DNA of 64,000 nucleotides from Ignavibacteriales bacterium (GTDB lineage Bacteria; Bacteroidota; Ignavibacteria; UBA10030; SZUA-254): positions 1 to 64,000 of the forward strand of contig JACRMQ010000007.1 of assembly GCA_016214905.1 (NCBI GenBank), in the 5' to 3' direction. Shown piece by piece: positions 10,568-19,618 of this stretch. The notes under the pieces are model-generated. The model ran no database searches. It was not told the DNA's origin and saw nothing but the letters and a program-made list of their open reading frames with translations. The translations under genes and the position numbers were made by a program. How positions within the stretch are numbered: the first letter of the stretch is position 1; each line of letters starts with the position of its first letter.

Positions 10568-12373
10568 ATGAACCAAATAAAAACTTTTTTGCGGCATTCC
10601 TTGATTATCGGACTGCTTTTTTTCATCTTCATTTGCATTTCTACATTTGCATTCGCATCTGAACGATTAATCATTCAGCTCAAAGATTTCACGCAAACCG
10701 AATTAAAAAGCGGAGGTTTCATTCTCCCCTCCGATCAAACAATCCATATCTACGCTGTTGGCGGCGGTGGGAAAAAGAGCGGTATTTTCAATTCAGATAT
10801 GTTTGCGTACGGCTGGATCATCAACGCAGATACAAGGGAAGTTGTTTGGCAAATGGAAAGATCGAACACACGAAGTCAAGACTCGTACAGAAAATTTGAC
10901 GATGATATCAATCTTAAAAAGGGAAGTTATGAAGTTTATTTTGCCGGATATGCGTATGGCGGCGGCTCCATATTCTCAAATTTTTATATCAACATAGATC
11001 GGCAGAAAAACTACTCTTCAAGTCGTTCCGACAGCCGTGGTTTTTTCAACTGGCTTGAAGAAGTTTTTTCAGACGAATACGAAAGCGATTGGAGGAAAGT
11101 CGCGAAGAACTGGGAAATCTCTCTTTTCACAAGCGATAAGAATATTGATATTTCCACCTTCAACGTACCGAAAGAATTGCAAAATATACTTTACAAAGCA
11201 ACACGTCTTGGCGAGGATGTTCATATCCGTCAGCGATTCTCTTTAAAAAAAGATATGCCGATTCGAATTTATGCTTTTGGAGAAAAAGATTATCAAGGTT
11301 CTTATGCCGATTACGGATGGATACTGAATGAAAAATCGAGAGAACGTGTGTGGGAATTTAAAAAATCAGGTATCAAAGACGCAGGCGGCGCCGATAAGAA
11401 TGTTAAGTCCGATGAAACGATTACTCTGCCTGCTGGTGAGTATGTTCTTTATTTCATAACAGATGATTCTCATTCATTTATAGATTGGAATGCTGCGCCT
11501 CCAAGTGATCCATTCAATTATGGGATAACGTTATGCGCAAAAAATCCAGCCGATAAAGATGCGTTTAAACTACTTCAATCGACTGAAGAAAAAAATATTA
11601 TCGCGCAACTGGTAAAAATTACAAACGATGAATCCCGCTCTGCAAGCTTCTCGCTTAAAGAAGACACTCCTGTTCGTATTTACGCCATCGGAGAACGAAG
11701 CAACGATTGGCGCCGAATGGCAGACTTTGGCTGGATTATCAATTCAAAAACACGCGAGAAGGTGTGGACAATGAATGACGAAGAAACCGAACATGCCGGC
11801 GGCGTGGAAAAAAACAGAATGATAGATGCAATAATTACGCTGCCCAAAGGATCTTATACCGTTATGTATCAAACCGATGATTCTCACGCGTATGATGACT
11901 GGAACGGGTCACCTCCGTTCGATCCGCAACATTGGGGAATTACACTCTATGGTGAAGGTGAGTCGTTCTCAATGCAAACCGTGGAAAAAAATATTACAGA
12001 TAAAGAAACGGGCGTTATCACCCAGATAATTCGTGTCGGTGATGAGGCGAATAAAACTCATCAATTCAGACTCGATAAACTAACCCGCGTCAGAATCTAT
12101 GCGATAGGTGAAGGACAAAACAGAGAAATGTACGATTACGGATGGATAGAAAATTCCGACAAACATGTTGTCTGGGAAATGACTTACGGAATGACGTTTC
12201 ATGCGGGCGGCGGGCGAAAAAATCGCTCGGTGAACACCACCATCATGCTCGAAAAAGGAAACTACACACTTCATTATACTTCCGATGATTCACATTCATT
12301 CAACGATTGGAATACAGACCCACCCGATGACCCAACTATGTGGGGAATAACATTGTACGATGCAGACAAATAA
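10568..12373 (+). CDS. Exported protein with four internal repeats, function unknown
   Basis: The 601-aa product has a signal peptide (about 1-30, ending FAFASE). Four repeats of about 120-140 aa follow. Each has a core of RIYAxGE, a tyrosine/phenylalanine-Gly-Trp-Ile strand (YGWI/FGWI), a VWxM/F segment, HAGG or AGG, and a long strand ending YxxxxDDSHSxxDWN, then PPxDPxxWGITLY. Repeats 2, 3 and 4 are nearly canonical. Repeat 1 (about 31-150) lacks the DDSHS part and has a Gly-rich YGGGS segment instead. The conserved DDSH and DWN suggest a metal or carbohydrate site, but this is a guess. The Omp85-like gene begins 19 bp downstream, so the two are probably co-translated and functionally linked. 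I do not recognise the family. Confidence 0.85.
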   Translation: MNQIKTFLRHSLIIGLLFFIFICISTFAFASERLIIQLKDFTQTELKSGGFILPSDQTIHIYAVGGGGKKSGIFNSDMFAYGWIINADTREVVWQMERSNTRSQDSYRKFDDDINLKKGSYEVYFAGYAYGGGSIFSNFYINIDRQKNYSSSRSDSRGFFNWLEEVFSDEYESDWRKVAKNWEISLFTSDKNIDISTFNVPKELQNILYKATRLGEDVHIRQRFSLKKDMPIRIYAFGEKDYQGSYADYGWILNEKSRERVWEFKKSGIKDAGGADKNVKSDETITLPAGEYVLYFITDDSHSFIDWNAAPPSDPFNYGITLCAKNPADKDAFKLLQSTEEKNIIAQLVKITNDESRSASFSLKEDTPVRIYAIGERSNDWRRMADFGWIINSKTREKVWTMNDEETEHAGGVEKNRMIDAIITLPKGSYTVMYQTDDSHAYDDWNGSPPFDPQHWGITLYGEGESFSMQTVEKNITDKETGVITQIIRVGDEANKTHQFRLDKLTRVRIYAIGEGQNREMYDYGWIENSDKHVVWEMTYGMTFHAGGGRKNRSVNTTIMLEKGNYTLHYTSDDSHSFNDWNTDPPDDPTMWGITLYDADK

Positions 12374-12391
12374 TTTTCCGGAGATATGATT

Positions 12392-13822
12392 ATGAACTTG
12401 AGATTATTTCTGATGGCTTTTGGATTTCTTGGTTTATTGAATTTTTCCTCAGTAGCACAGGAGAAGGAGGAATCATCGAAATTCAAGAAAGATTTAGATT
12501 CTATTATAGAGGATGCTTTCCATCGTTTCGACGAAAAATTGGGAACTTACATCTTCCGGGATGAACCTGAAAACTTCGATGAGTTTGAAGAACAAAATGA
12601 TGAAGTCGATTCTTCAACTAACGACAACGAAAATATTCGGAAGCCGGAGAAACGAAGTTTCCCGCGCGGTCTTTATTCCGTTCCACCGGAACATGGGATC
12701 GTCCGCAATATTTCTCCCGCGATGCCTTGGGAAATCATCGATGAAAATCTTCTCTTCCGTTATAACCGTGTAGAAGGTTTGTTTCTTGGACTGAATTTTC
12801 CTCAGAAATATTACTGGGATGATCATCATATGTCGCTTTTTGCATCGGGTGGTTACGGATTTAAGTCGCACAAATGGCGCGGGGGAATTGGTGCCGCCCA
12901 GCAATTCGGAACGAACGAAACATTATTTGAAATCGGAGTTGAAGGTCACACCTTAACAGATACACACGACGAATGGTTGCTTGATCTCGATGAAAACAAT
13001 TTGGCAGCATTTCTCCTACGGTACGATTACCGTGATTATTATGAGAGGAGAGGAGCTTCTGCATGGACCGGTATCTACAAACGCTGGCAAAAATCCGATT
13101 TACAATTTCAGATCTCATACAGAAACGATTCTTATAAATCTCTGGAAAATACAACGAACTGGTCAATCTTCGGTACTGATAGAATATTTCGTGAAAATCT
13201 TCCCATTAACGATGGAAGAATGCACAGCCTTCTTGCTACACTGCACTTCCATTCAACCGAATCGCGTAAACTGTTGACCGGCGGCTGGAGTTTCTCGGGC
13301 AGCGCCGAATTAGCCGGAAATGCATTCGGCGGTGATTTCGATTTTAATTCATACACTATTGATCTGCGCCGTTATCAACCGATAAGTAAATACAATAACC
13401 TCAATATCCGTTTACGCGGATCATCAGCCACTGGCGATTTACCTCTTCAAAAACAATTCTCGCTCGGCGGTTTAAGCACATTACCGGCATACAGATTCAA
13501 AGAATTCAACGGCAACAGAATGCTTCTTCTAAACGCTGAATATGTTGTTAATGGCAAGATGTTCGACGATGTTGATTTTTTCCCATCGTGGCTTCTCCGA
13601 AATATCAACATGATAATTTTTGCCGATGCAGGTTATGTGAACGATGCAGATCGTAATGCAAATTTAACAGACGGATTTAAGTCACTTGACAAAACAACCA
13701 TTCGTTCCGATTGGGGAGTTGGCATAGGAACAAGAGATGCAAAATTGCGTTTAGGATTCGCATGGCGAACAGACGTTGCACAGCCGCCGATGGTGTTCCT
13801 TAGAATCAACAGACCTTTTTAA
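12392..13822 (+). CDS. Omp85/surface-antigen-type outer-membrane beta-barrel protein
   Basis: About 476 aa from the ATG at 12392, chosen because GGAG at 12380-12383 is 8 bp upstream; the ATG at 12386 is too close. There is a signal peptide (about 1-20, ending SSVAQ), then a very acidic segment (about 25-80) with no recognisable POTRA domains. A long stretch of amphipathic beta strands follows. The C-terminal third matches the Omp85/ShlB barrel: FSLGGLSTLPAYRFKEF, GNRMLLLNAEY, FADAGYV, and a final Phe (NRPF). It probably inserts in the outer membrane and may export or anchor the repeat protein encoded just upstream. The pairing resembles two-partner logic, but no filamentous-haemagglutinin-type cargo is present. 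Confidence 0.82.
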   Translation: MNLRLFLMAFGFLGLLNFSSVAQEKEESSKFKKDLDSIIEDAFHRFDEKLGTYIFRDEPENFDEFEEQNDEVDSSTNDNENIRKPEKRSFPRGLYSVPPEHGIVRNISPAMPWEIIDENLLFRYNRVEGLFLGLNFPQKYYWDDHHMSLFASGGYGFKSHKWRGGIGAAQQFGTNETLFEIGVEGHTLTDTHDEWLLDLDENNLAAFLLRYDYRDYYERRGASAWTGIYKRWQKSDLQFQISYRNDSYKSLENTTNWSIFGTDRIFRENLPINDGRMHSLLATLHFHSTESRKLLTGGWSFSGSAELAGNAFGGDFDFNSYTIDLRRYQPISKYNNLNIRLRGSSATGDLPLQKQFSLGGLSTLPAYRFKEFNGNRMLLLNAEYVVNGKMFDDVDFFPSWLLRNINMIIFADAGYVNDADRNANLTDGFKSLDKTTIRSDWGVGIGTRDAKLRLGFAWRTDVAQPPMVFLRINRPF

Positions 13823-13824
13823 AA

Positions 13825-13851
13825 TTTTTGGATTTCCAAAAAGGTTTTTCA
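13825..13851. terminator. Bidirectional terminator between convergent genes
   Basis: A perfect inverted repeat TTTTTGGA / TCCAAAAA (13825-13832 and 13835-13842) is followed by GGTTTTT on the plus strand and preceded by AAAA (TTTT on minus). It sits between the stop of the barrel gene and the stop of the SUI1 gene. The stem is A/T-rich, so strength is moderate. Confidence 0.5.
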
Positions 13852-14169
13852 GTCAACGGAATAGTTCATCTTTTTTAACTCTTCAGTTGCTCTTACGCGT
13901 TGATCGCCCTGCAGTTCTATATTACCATCCTTTACGGTCCCGCCGGTTCCTAATCGTTCTTTAAGAATCTTCGCTATTTTTTCCATCGTGGCGGGATTAT
14001 GTTGCAGACCGGCAATAATGGTTACAGATTTTCCTTTTCGACCTTTGGTTTCGAGATAAATACACACCTGTCTACCGTTGCCATCATGTACACCCTTCTT
14101 GGTATCGCGTGTGGGTTGCGTAGAATTGGGAAGAATCAAGTGAAGATCAGAGAGTGATTTTAATTTCAT
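13849..14169 (-). CDS. yciH: SUI1/eIF1-like translation factor (YciH family)
   Basis: The 106-aa product has the SUI1 fold signature. The basic strand-loop QVCIYLETKGRKGKSVTIIAGL is followed by the helix and glycine turn LKERLGTGGTVKDGNIELQGDQR. Length is typical. Bacterial homologues bind the 30S subunit near the P site and are reported to affect start-codon fidelity under stress. It is a monocistronic-looking gene that converges on the barrel gene. Paralogy with other stress factors cannot be judged from this window. Confidence 0.88.
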   Translation of the reverse strand: MKLKSLSDLHLILPNSTQPTRDTKKGVHDGNGRQVCIYLETKGRKGKSVTIIAGLQHNPATMEKIAKILKERLGTGGTVKDGNIELQGDQRVRATEELKKMNYSVD

Positions 14170-14281
14170 ATTTCTGTCGGGAGTGATGAATTTTCCGATT
14201 GATTAATTCACTCCTTCAGGTCAATAAATGTTATAGATTCTTGGAACTTCTCAAACTTCTTAAAAATCGTTCGCTATACTG

Positions 14282-14998
14282 TTACTTTCCTTTAACCAGC
14301 GCCACCATCTCCCTTACTGCGGTTTCCAATCCCACAGAAAGCGCGCGAACTATTACCGCGTAACCGATGCTCACTTCTTCTATCTCCCGTATTTTCACTA
14401 TCGCCTGTATATTTGTGTAATTCAAACCGTGTCCGGCGTTTACACCAAGCTCCAGCTTTCGTGCAAGACGCGACATTTGACTTATAATCACAAGATGTTT
14501 TCTTTTTTCACGCGCCGCGATTGCTTCCGCGTATTCTCCGGTATGAATCTCAATCATGTTTGCGCCAACATCTTTCGCCGCGTCTATCTGATCTTGGGCT
14601 GGATTAATGAAAAGACTGACTAAAATTCCGTTATCCCGGAATTTATTTATAACTTTCTTTAATACCGCTTTCTGTTTTATAACATCCAAACCACCCTCAG
14701 TCGTCAGTTCCAGTCGCTTCTCGGGCACAAGCGTTACCATTTCCGGTTTGATCATCAAAGCGGTCTTTACGATATCCGGCGCTATCGACATTTCAAGATC
14801 GAGTTTGGTCGTGATGATTTTTCGGAGTTTCTTCAGATCGTTATCGCGGATGTGCCGCCGGTCTTCCCGAAGATGACACACAATGCCATCCACTCCGGCT
14901 TGTTCACAAACGGTTGCGGCATCAGACGGATCGGGCAATTCCCCGCCGCGCGCGTTGCGCAGTGTTGCTATATGATCTAAATTTATGCAGAGACGCAT
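14282..14998 (-). CDS. pdxJ: Pyridoxine 5'-phosphate synthase
   Basis: The 238-aa product condenses 3-amino-2-oxopropyl phosphate with deoxyxylulose 5-phosphate in the DXP-dependent vitamin B6 pathway. The N-terminus LCINLDHIATLRNARGG and the motif CHLREDRRHI are diagnostic, as is the late NAGHGLNYTN. Length is normal for this TIM barrel. It lies 13 bp downstream of the ybbR-like gene and is likely co-transcribed with it. Confidence 0.96.
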   Translation of the reverse strand: MRLCINLDHIATLRNARGGELPDPSDAATVCEQAGVDGIVCHLREDRRHIRDNDLKKLRKIITTKLDLEMSIAPDIVKTALMIKPEMVTLVPEKRLELTTEGGLDVIKQKAVLKKVINKFRDNGILVSLFINPAQDQIDAAKDVGANMIEIHTGEYAEAIAAREKRKHLVIISQMSRLARKLELGVNAGHGLNYTNIQAIVKIREIEEVSIGYAVIVRALSVGLETAVREMVALVKGK

Positions 14999-15011
14999 AG
15001 GCAGTTCCTGT

Positions 15012-15938
15012 TCACAGTTTTTTTCTTATAATATATTGAAATCTTTCGGGTTTTTTACTTACAACTTTAATTTCGGGCGGAGATGAAAATGCCGGTTGTA
15101 TTGTTCCGGTTGTATCGGCAATTAACTCCTGATAGTTCATACTTACCTGAAAATCTTCCGTTGATAATCTGGCTAACTGTTCAATGCCACCGCGAACTAT
15201 AATATCCATTTTAGGTGGAATGAAAATAACTTCTCTGTTTGGCGGAATTGAAACCGCGGTCACCGGAATTCCCGTAAATATTTTTTCGGCGAACGGTTGT
15301 ACATCAACAATCACATGGGCGGAAGTATGAAGCAACCTGACAGATGGTGTAGCCGGTTCCTCTAATGGCAAGTCGATGTTGAGTGGCGCATTCAGATCAT
15401 CGAATCTCCGAAATACGGTTGGCCAAGACTCGATCGTCCCGATGAGATGCCGCGAACCGCCTACGGTAATGCTGTCCGGCGTTACACGTATGCTGCCAAC
15501 CTGTCCATATCCGGTTTTATATCCCGCGGATAGGTTAACAGTAATTGGAACACGTTTTTCACGATATTCATCTATGGCAAGTATCATAGTATCTGGAACA
15601 ATTTCAATCGGCTGGATTCCAAACGGAATCTTAACATGATCGGGAAGATCTTTTGCCGTGATAATAAAATCATTGGGACCTAAGGATGAAAGATCGATTG
15701 AATATTTAAGATCGGGAGTGAGATAAAATCCCGCCAACGCCCACCCTCCGGCTTTGAATCGTACGTTGACCGTTTTAGGAAAAGGATATTTGAGTGCTTT
15801 ACCTTGCTTCAGATTTTCGAGAACGACGGGAAAATGCTTTACTACTGTATACTCTTCTCGCAAATTAACCGATATCCAAGTAAGCGCTGCGAATAGAAAC
15901 GATGCAATAACAATATGATATCGTTTTTGTTCCATCAT
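15012..15938 (-). CDS. YbbR/CdaR-domain membrane-anchored protein
   Basis: About 308 aa starting at one of the adjacent ATGs at 15938/15935. There is one N-terminal transmembrane helix (HIVIASFLFAALTWISVNL), then repeated YbbR-type beta domains facing outward (phrases VTVNLSAGYKTGY, SITVGGSRHLIGTIESW). In Firmicutes, YbbR (CdaR) regulates the diadenylate cyclase CdaA encoded next to it. No cdaA is seen here; the partner gene is pdxJ. A longer start at 15962 would lie inside the terminator of the upstream microcompartment operon and is rejected. How the gene is transcribed past that terminator is unclear. Confidence 0.8.
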   Translation of the reverse strand: MMEQKRYHIVIASFLFAALTWISVNLREEYTVVKHFPVVLENLKQGKALKYPFPKTVNVRFKAGGWALAGFYLTPDLKYSIDLSSLGPNDFIITAKDLPDHVKIPFGIQPIEIVPDTMILAIDEYREKRVPITVNLSAGYKTGYGQVGSIRVTPDSITVGGSRHLIGTIESWPTVFRRFDDLNAPLNIDLPLEEPATPSVRLLHTSAHVIVDVQPFAEKIFTGIPVTAVSIPPNREVIFIPPKMDIIVRGGIEQLARLSTEDFQVSMNYQELIADTTGTIQPAFSSPPEIKVVSKKPERFQYIIRKKL

Positions 15939-15979
15939 GAAAAAATAAAAAACTCCATCCAATTAAGAGGGATGGAGTT
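15938..15979 (-). terminator. Intrinsic terminator of the microcompartment shell operon
   Basis: On the minus strand, AACTCCATCC, a 9-nt loop, and GGATGGAGTT form a perfect 10-bp stem (15951-15960 with 15970-15979). A T-rich run TTTTTTATTTTTT follows. It ends just before the ybbR-like start codons and 18 bp after the shell-gene stop. This is a textbook rho-independent terminator. Confidence 0.85.
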
Positions 15980-15996
15980 GATAAATATTCCTTTAA

Positions 15997-16596
15997 TCAT
16001 TTCTGAAATTTCACCCGAATCAACTCAGCAATAAGTTGATCACGGTTTGCCCGCGAAATTTGTCTGCCAAAAATTGAAAGTCCCTGCACACTGCGTGCGT
16101 AATGACGAAGTTGATGAACCGTCATAGATTCTAATTCCTGTTTATAGGTCGCCTCATCGTCGCTTCCCACAACAGGATGTTCGATATTTTCTTCGGCTTT
16201 ACTTTCCTCCTGTAACACCGGAGGTTTCTGTGGTTTAACCACAGGTGCTTTGGTAACTTGTTTGGTGGTTTTAGTCGCTTTTTTTTCTTCTGCTTTTGGA
16301 GTCGGTTTAATCACGGACACACGGGGCGGGAAGATAAGTATTTCGGTTCCGGAATCGGGGCGCGGTATAACGTGCTTCGAGACCAGGTCTCCAACCCTTT
16401 GGGCTGCTGCCGCGCCTGCATCCACAGCAGCTCTCACCGCAGCCACATCTCCTTTTATTTTAATGCAGATGAGACCGCCGCCTGTTCTTTCTTTGGAAAT
16501 TAATTGAACCTCCGCAGATTTGCACATGGTATCGGCAGCTTCAACAGCCCCAACAAGTCCGCGGGTTTCAATCATCCCTAACGCGTAATCGAGCAT
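15997..16596 (-). CDS. Bacterial microcompartment shell protein with C-terminal extension
   Basis: The 199-aa product has an N-terminal BMC-H domain (about 1-92): ALGMIETRGLVGAVEAADTM, IKGDVAAVRAAVDAG, VISRP-like HVIPRPDSGTE. A Lys/Pro/Glu-rich flexible linker (about 95-150) follows. Last is a predicted helical domain (about 152-199, LESMTVHQLRHYARS...SRANRDQLIAELIRV) resembling SAP/Rho-N-type helix-extended modules. Such tails could bind nucleic acid or enzymes inside or at the shell; the tail function is inference. It lies 34 bp after the canonical shell gene and is followed by a strong terminator. Confidence 0.88.
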   Translation of the reverse strand: MLDYALGMIETRGLVGAVEAADTMCKSAEVQLISKERTGGGLICIKIKGDVAAVRAAVDAGAAAAQRVGDLVSKHVIPRPDSGTEILIFPPRVSVIKPTPKAEEKKATKTTKQVTKAPVVKPQKPPVLQEESKAEENIEHPVVGSDDEATYKQELESMTVHQLRHYARSVQGLSIFGRQISRANRDQLIAELIRVKFQK

Positions 16597-16630
16597 CGGA
16601 ATTTCAAAAAGCTAAATTAGAAATGTTGTA

Positions 16631-16924
16631 TTACTTATCCGAACGTTTCGGAAGAATCATTTCAACATCAACATGCGGACGCGGGATTACATGGACAGAA
16701 ACAAGTTCACCCACACGTTGTGCCGCCGCTGCTCCGGCATCGGTTGCCGCTTTAACTGCGCCAACATCGCCGCGAACCATAACGGTTACGTAACCGCCTC
16801 CAATAACTTCTTTTCCGATAAGTGTTACCTTCGCAGCTTTCACCATCGCGTCGGCTGCCTCAATCGAGCCAACCAGCCCTTTGGTTTCAACCATCCCTAA
16901 TGCATCAAGTGATATTTCCGCCAT
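16631..16924 (-). CDS. Canonical BMC-H hexameric shell protein (PduA/EutM-like)
   Basis: The 97-aa product is one BMC domain: [47 protein letters not shown]. It matches PduA/EutM/CsoS1-type proteins that tile microcompartment facets as hexamers. The upstream ATTAATG start has AAAGGA about 8 bp before it and a clear sigma70-like promoter. With the next gene it makes a two-gene shell operon. No BMC-P/EutN vertex protein and no signature enzyme (aldehyde dehydrogenase, diol dehydratase, aldolase) is found in the window, so the encapsulated pathway cannot be named. Confidence 0.95.
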   Translation of the reverse strand: MAEISLDALGMVETKGLVGSIEAADAMVKAAKVTLIGKEVIGGGYVTVMVRGDVGAVKAATDAGAAAAQRVGELVSVHVIPRPHVDVEMILPKRSDK

Positions 16925-16977
16925 TAATGAATCCTTTCATCAAATATATATGTTGCAATACAATAATACGTGATTCG

Positions 16978-17006
16978 AATATACCAAAATGGGAGCATAT
17001 AGTCAA
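16978..17006 (-). promoter_or_regulatory. Promoter of the microcompartment shell operon
   Basis: On the minus strand, TTGACT (17001-17006) and TATATT (16978-16983) are separated by exactly 17 bp. The predicted start is near 16971, leaving a leader of about 47 nt before the ATG at 16924. It matches the rRNA operon promoter of this window closely (TTGACA-17-TATATT), which suggests strong, possibly constitutive, expression. asmA diverges from the same intergenic region. Confidence 0.7.
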
Positions 17007-17082
17007 TATTTTAGGTTGCTAATCTATCCGTATTTCGGTATATTTTTTCTGACTTATATTCATCTTCCTAAGGAAATCAGCC

Positions 17083-19614
17083 ATGGCACTAGGCAAAAAA
17101 GCAAAATTATGGATTATAATTCTTTCAATCCCTGTCGCATTTCTGGCAATCGCTCTCATCGGGCTTAAGCTTTACCTAACGAGCGACCGGCTTAAATCGC
17201 TCATCATACCTAAGATCGAAGAAGCCACGAATCGAACCGTGACCGTGCAGGACATTTCTTTTTCGGTCTTTCCGTCATTTGCAGTTTCGATAGATGGATT
17301 ACAAATATCTAATCCGCCGGAGAGGAAATTTACGAAAGAACTTTTTCTCTCATTCGAGAACCTGCGGCTTAAAGTTAACCTCTTCGCGATACTTAAAAAC
17401 AATTTAGAAATCAATTACGTAATAATTGATCACCCCGTGATAAACATGGAGGTGTTGGAAGACGGTTCTAATAATTATTCGATGTCTGAAAAAAAATCTC
17501 CAGATGGAAATGTTGAAGTCGTAAAGAACAGCGGCGGCGCCCTGCTCCTTTCGAATCTTGAAATCAATAACGGCGATCTGGAATTCATCAACAAAAAATC
17601 TGATTTCCGATTTACAATGATCGGCTTCAATCAAACTTCCCGCGTAATTTCCGAAACGGGTAAGAGAACATTAGAGATAAACGGAACAACGTCGACCGAA
17701 AAAATCAGTTACGGCACTGGCACATCATGGCTTCTCATCGAGCAGCCCCTTAGCGGTTCTATCAAACTGACATACGAAATCGACAAAGATAAATTGATCT
17801 TCGATCAGGTAAACGCGAAACTTAGGGAGCTTCCGCTCAGCGTTACCGGTTCTATTGCTCAGCTTCAAAAAGAAACGATGCTGTTCGATCTGACAATCTC
17901 AACACCCGGCACACAAATGCAGCAATTACTTTCGCTTGTGCCGCCGGATTTACTTAAAGCGGCAAAAGGTATTTCAAGCTCTGGCGATATAACCTTCTCG
18001 ACGATTATTAAAGGTTCGCTGGGAGAAATACAAACTCCCGGCGTCACCGGATTATTTGCGGTATCGAAAGGTACAATACAATATACCGGACTTTCGAAAT
18101 CGATAACCAACATCAACATCAAAGGCGGATTTAACCGTCCAGAAGTTATTGCAGGTGAAAAACCTATCGGTAATTTTTCGTTGGATAAATTCACGGCATC
18201 CCTCGGTACAAACGAATTGAACGGAAAATTGAATCTGAATAATTTTGATGATCCGTTTTTATCGGCATCATTTTCCGGAATCCTTAATTTGAATGAAGTT
18301 AAAGATTTTTATCCGCTTGAACAAGGAACGGAATTGAGCGGAATTATAAAGGGTAATATTTCAATTGAAGGAAAAGCAAAATTGCCGCAAAGCATTAAAG
18401 CTGACGGTAAAATTGAATTTGGCAACGTGACAATAAAAACGTCAAACTCGCCTAAACCGCTCAGTAATCTTATTGGCACAATTTCATTTAATAATCAACT
18501 CATAGAGTCTAAGCAACTCGCGATGAATATCGGTGAGTCCGATCTTACGCTCGGATTCGTCATGAAAAATTATTTGGCTATGGTGAATGAAGATGCGAAG
18601 AAGGCGGGCGGGAAACCTTCGGCGTCGATTACGCTCACGTCAAAACAACTTCGGACGATCGATTTGATTTCCGAAGAGAAACAAGCAGTAACGGATTCGG
18701 GGAAAAAGGAACCTGTAAAACAAAAAGCGATGTTTCTTCCCGGAGTCGATGTTGACGCGAATGTTTCGATAGGAAAATTAGCCACGGAGAAATTTGAATT
18801 CACAAACGCACGCGGTAGTTTGAACATAAAAGATGGTATCATCAATTTGAAAAATTTTTCAGTGAATGCGTTTGAGGGAACGATTCTCACAAAAGGAATG
18901 CTTGATGTCAGGGACATGAAAAAACGACCGTTCAATCTTGATCTTGAGATGGTCGGTGTCGAATCGAATGCCGCCCTTCCGAAATTTACTTCGTTCGGAA
19001 AGAATATCTTCGGCAAGTTAACAATGAACACAAGAATCAAAGGCGATCTTAATGATACACTCGGTTTAAACGCACAAACGCTCGGCGGCGACGGCAAGGT
19101 TCAAATATTTGACGGAAAGTTACTCGGTTTTCCTCTTACAACAAAACTTGCCGAAGCTACAGGAATAGAAGAACTGCGACAGGTTGATTTTAAAAATTGG
19201 TCAAACGCATTTTCAATATCCGATGGTAAAGTAAACATCAAAGATCTAAAAGTAAATGCCGGCTCTACAGATTTTAATATGAACGGAACCCACGGACTCG
19301 ACGGGGCAATGGATTACGGACTGAACATTAAACTTCCTTCTTCGGCATCAGATCGGCTTAAATTATCCGGTGTTGCAAGCCAACTCGTGCAATTTTTCAA
19401 AGATAAAGATAATCGGATTAGCTTAGACTTCAACGTCAGGGGTGCTACAACAAGCCCGTCTCTCTCGCTGAACACGAAAGCACAGGAAGATATGGCGAAG
19501 CAGGCGCTCGATAAAGAAAAACAGAAATTGCTTGACGAAGGAAAGAAAAAAATCGGCGACGAGTTGAAAAAGAAAGCAGAAGAGGGTATCAAGAAATTTT
19601 TTAAAAAGCCGTAA
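17083..19614 (+). CDS. AsmA family inner-membrane-anchored protein
   Basis: The 843-aa product has an N-terminal transmembrane helix (about 10-30, LWIIILSIPVAFLAIALIGL) followed by the AsmA start (LKSLIIPKIEEATNRTVTVQDI) and a long beta-rich periplasmic region. The C-terminal part is of the AsmA_2 type (FDGKLLGFPLTTKLAEATG... NGTHGLDGAMDYGL). It ends in a Lys/Glu-rich helix (about 805-843). AsmA-like proteins are bridge-type lipid transport or outer-membrane homeostasis factors. An SD (AAGGA) lies about 9 bp before the ATG. ksgA begins 4 bp after its stop, so the two are one transcript. Confidence 0.88.
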   Translation: MALGKKAKLWIIILSIPVAFLAIALIGLKLYLTSDRLKSLIIPKIEEATNRTVTVQDISFSVFPSFAVSIDGLQISNPPERKFTKELFLSFENLRLKVNLFAILKNNLEINYVIIDHPVINMEVLEDGSNNYSMSEKKSPDGNVEVVKNSGGALLLSNLEINNGDLEFINKKSDFRFTMIGFNQTSRVISETGKRTLEINGTTSTEKISYGTGTSWLLIEQPLSGSIKLTYEIDKDKLIFDQVNAKLRELPLSVTGSIAQLQKETMLFDLTISTPGTQMQQLLSLVPPDLLKAAKGISSSGDITFSTIIKGSLGEIQTPGVTGLFAVSKGTIQYTGLSKSITNINIKGGFNRPEVIAGEKPIGNFSLDKFTASLGTNELNGKLNLNNFDDPFLSASFSGILNLNEVKDFYPLEQGTELSGIIKGNISIEGKAKLPQSIKADGKIEFGNVTIKTSNSPKPLSNLIGTISFNNQLIESKQLAMNIGESDLTLGFVMKNYLAMVNEDAKKAGGKPSASITLTSKQLRTIDLISEEKQAVTDSGKKEPVKQKAMFLPGVDVDANVSIGKLATEKFEFTNARGSLNIKDGIINLKNFSVNAFEGTILTKGMLDVRDMKKRPFNLDLEMVGVESNAALPKFTSFGKNIFGKLTMNTRIKGDLNDTLGLNAQTLGGDGKVQIFDGKLLGFPLTTKLAEATGIEELRQVDFKNWSNAFSISDGKVNIKDLKVNAGSTDFNMNGTHGLDGAMDYGLNIKLPSSASDRLKLSGVASQLVQFFKDKDNRISLDFNVRGATTSPSLSLNTKAQEDMAKQALDKEKQKLLDEGKKKIGDELKKKAEEGIKKFFKKP

Positions 19615-19618
19615 GGGC

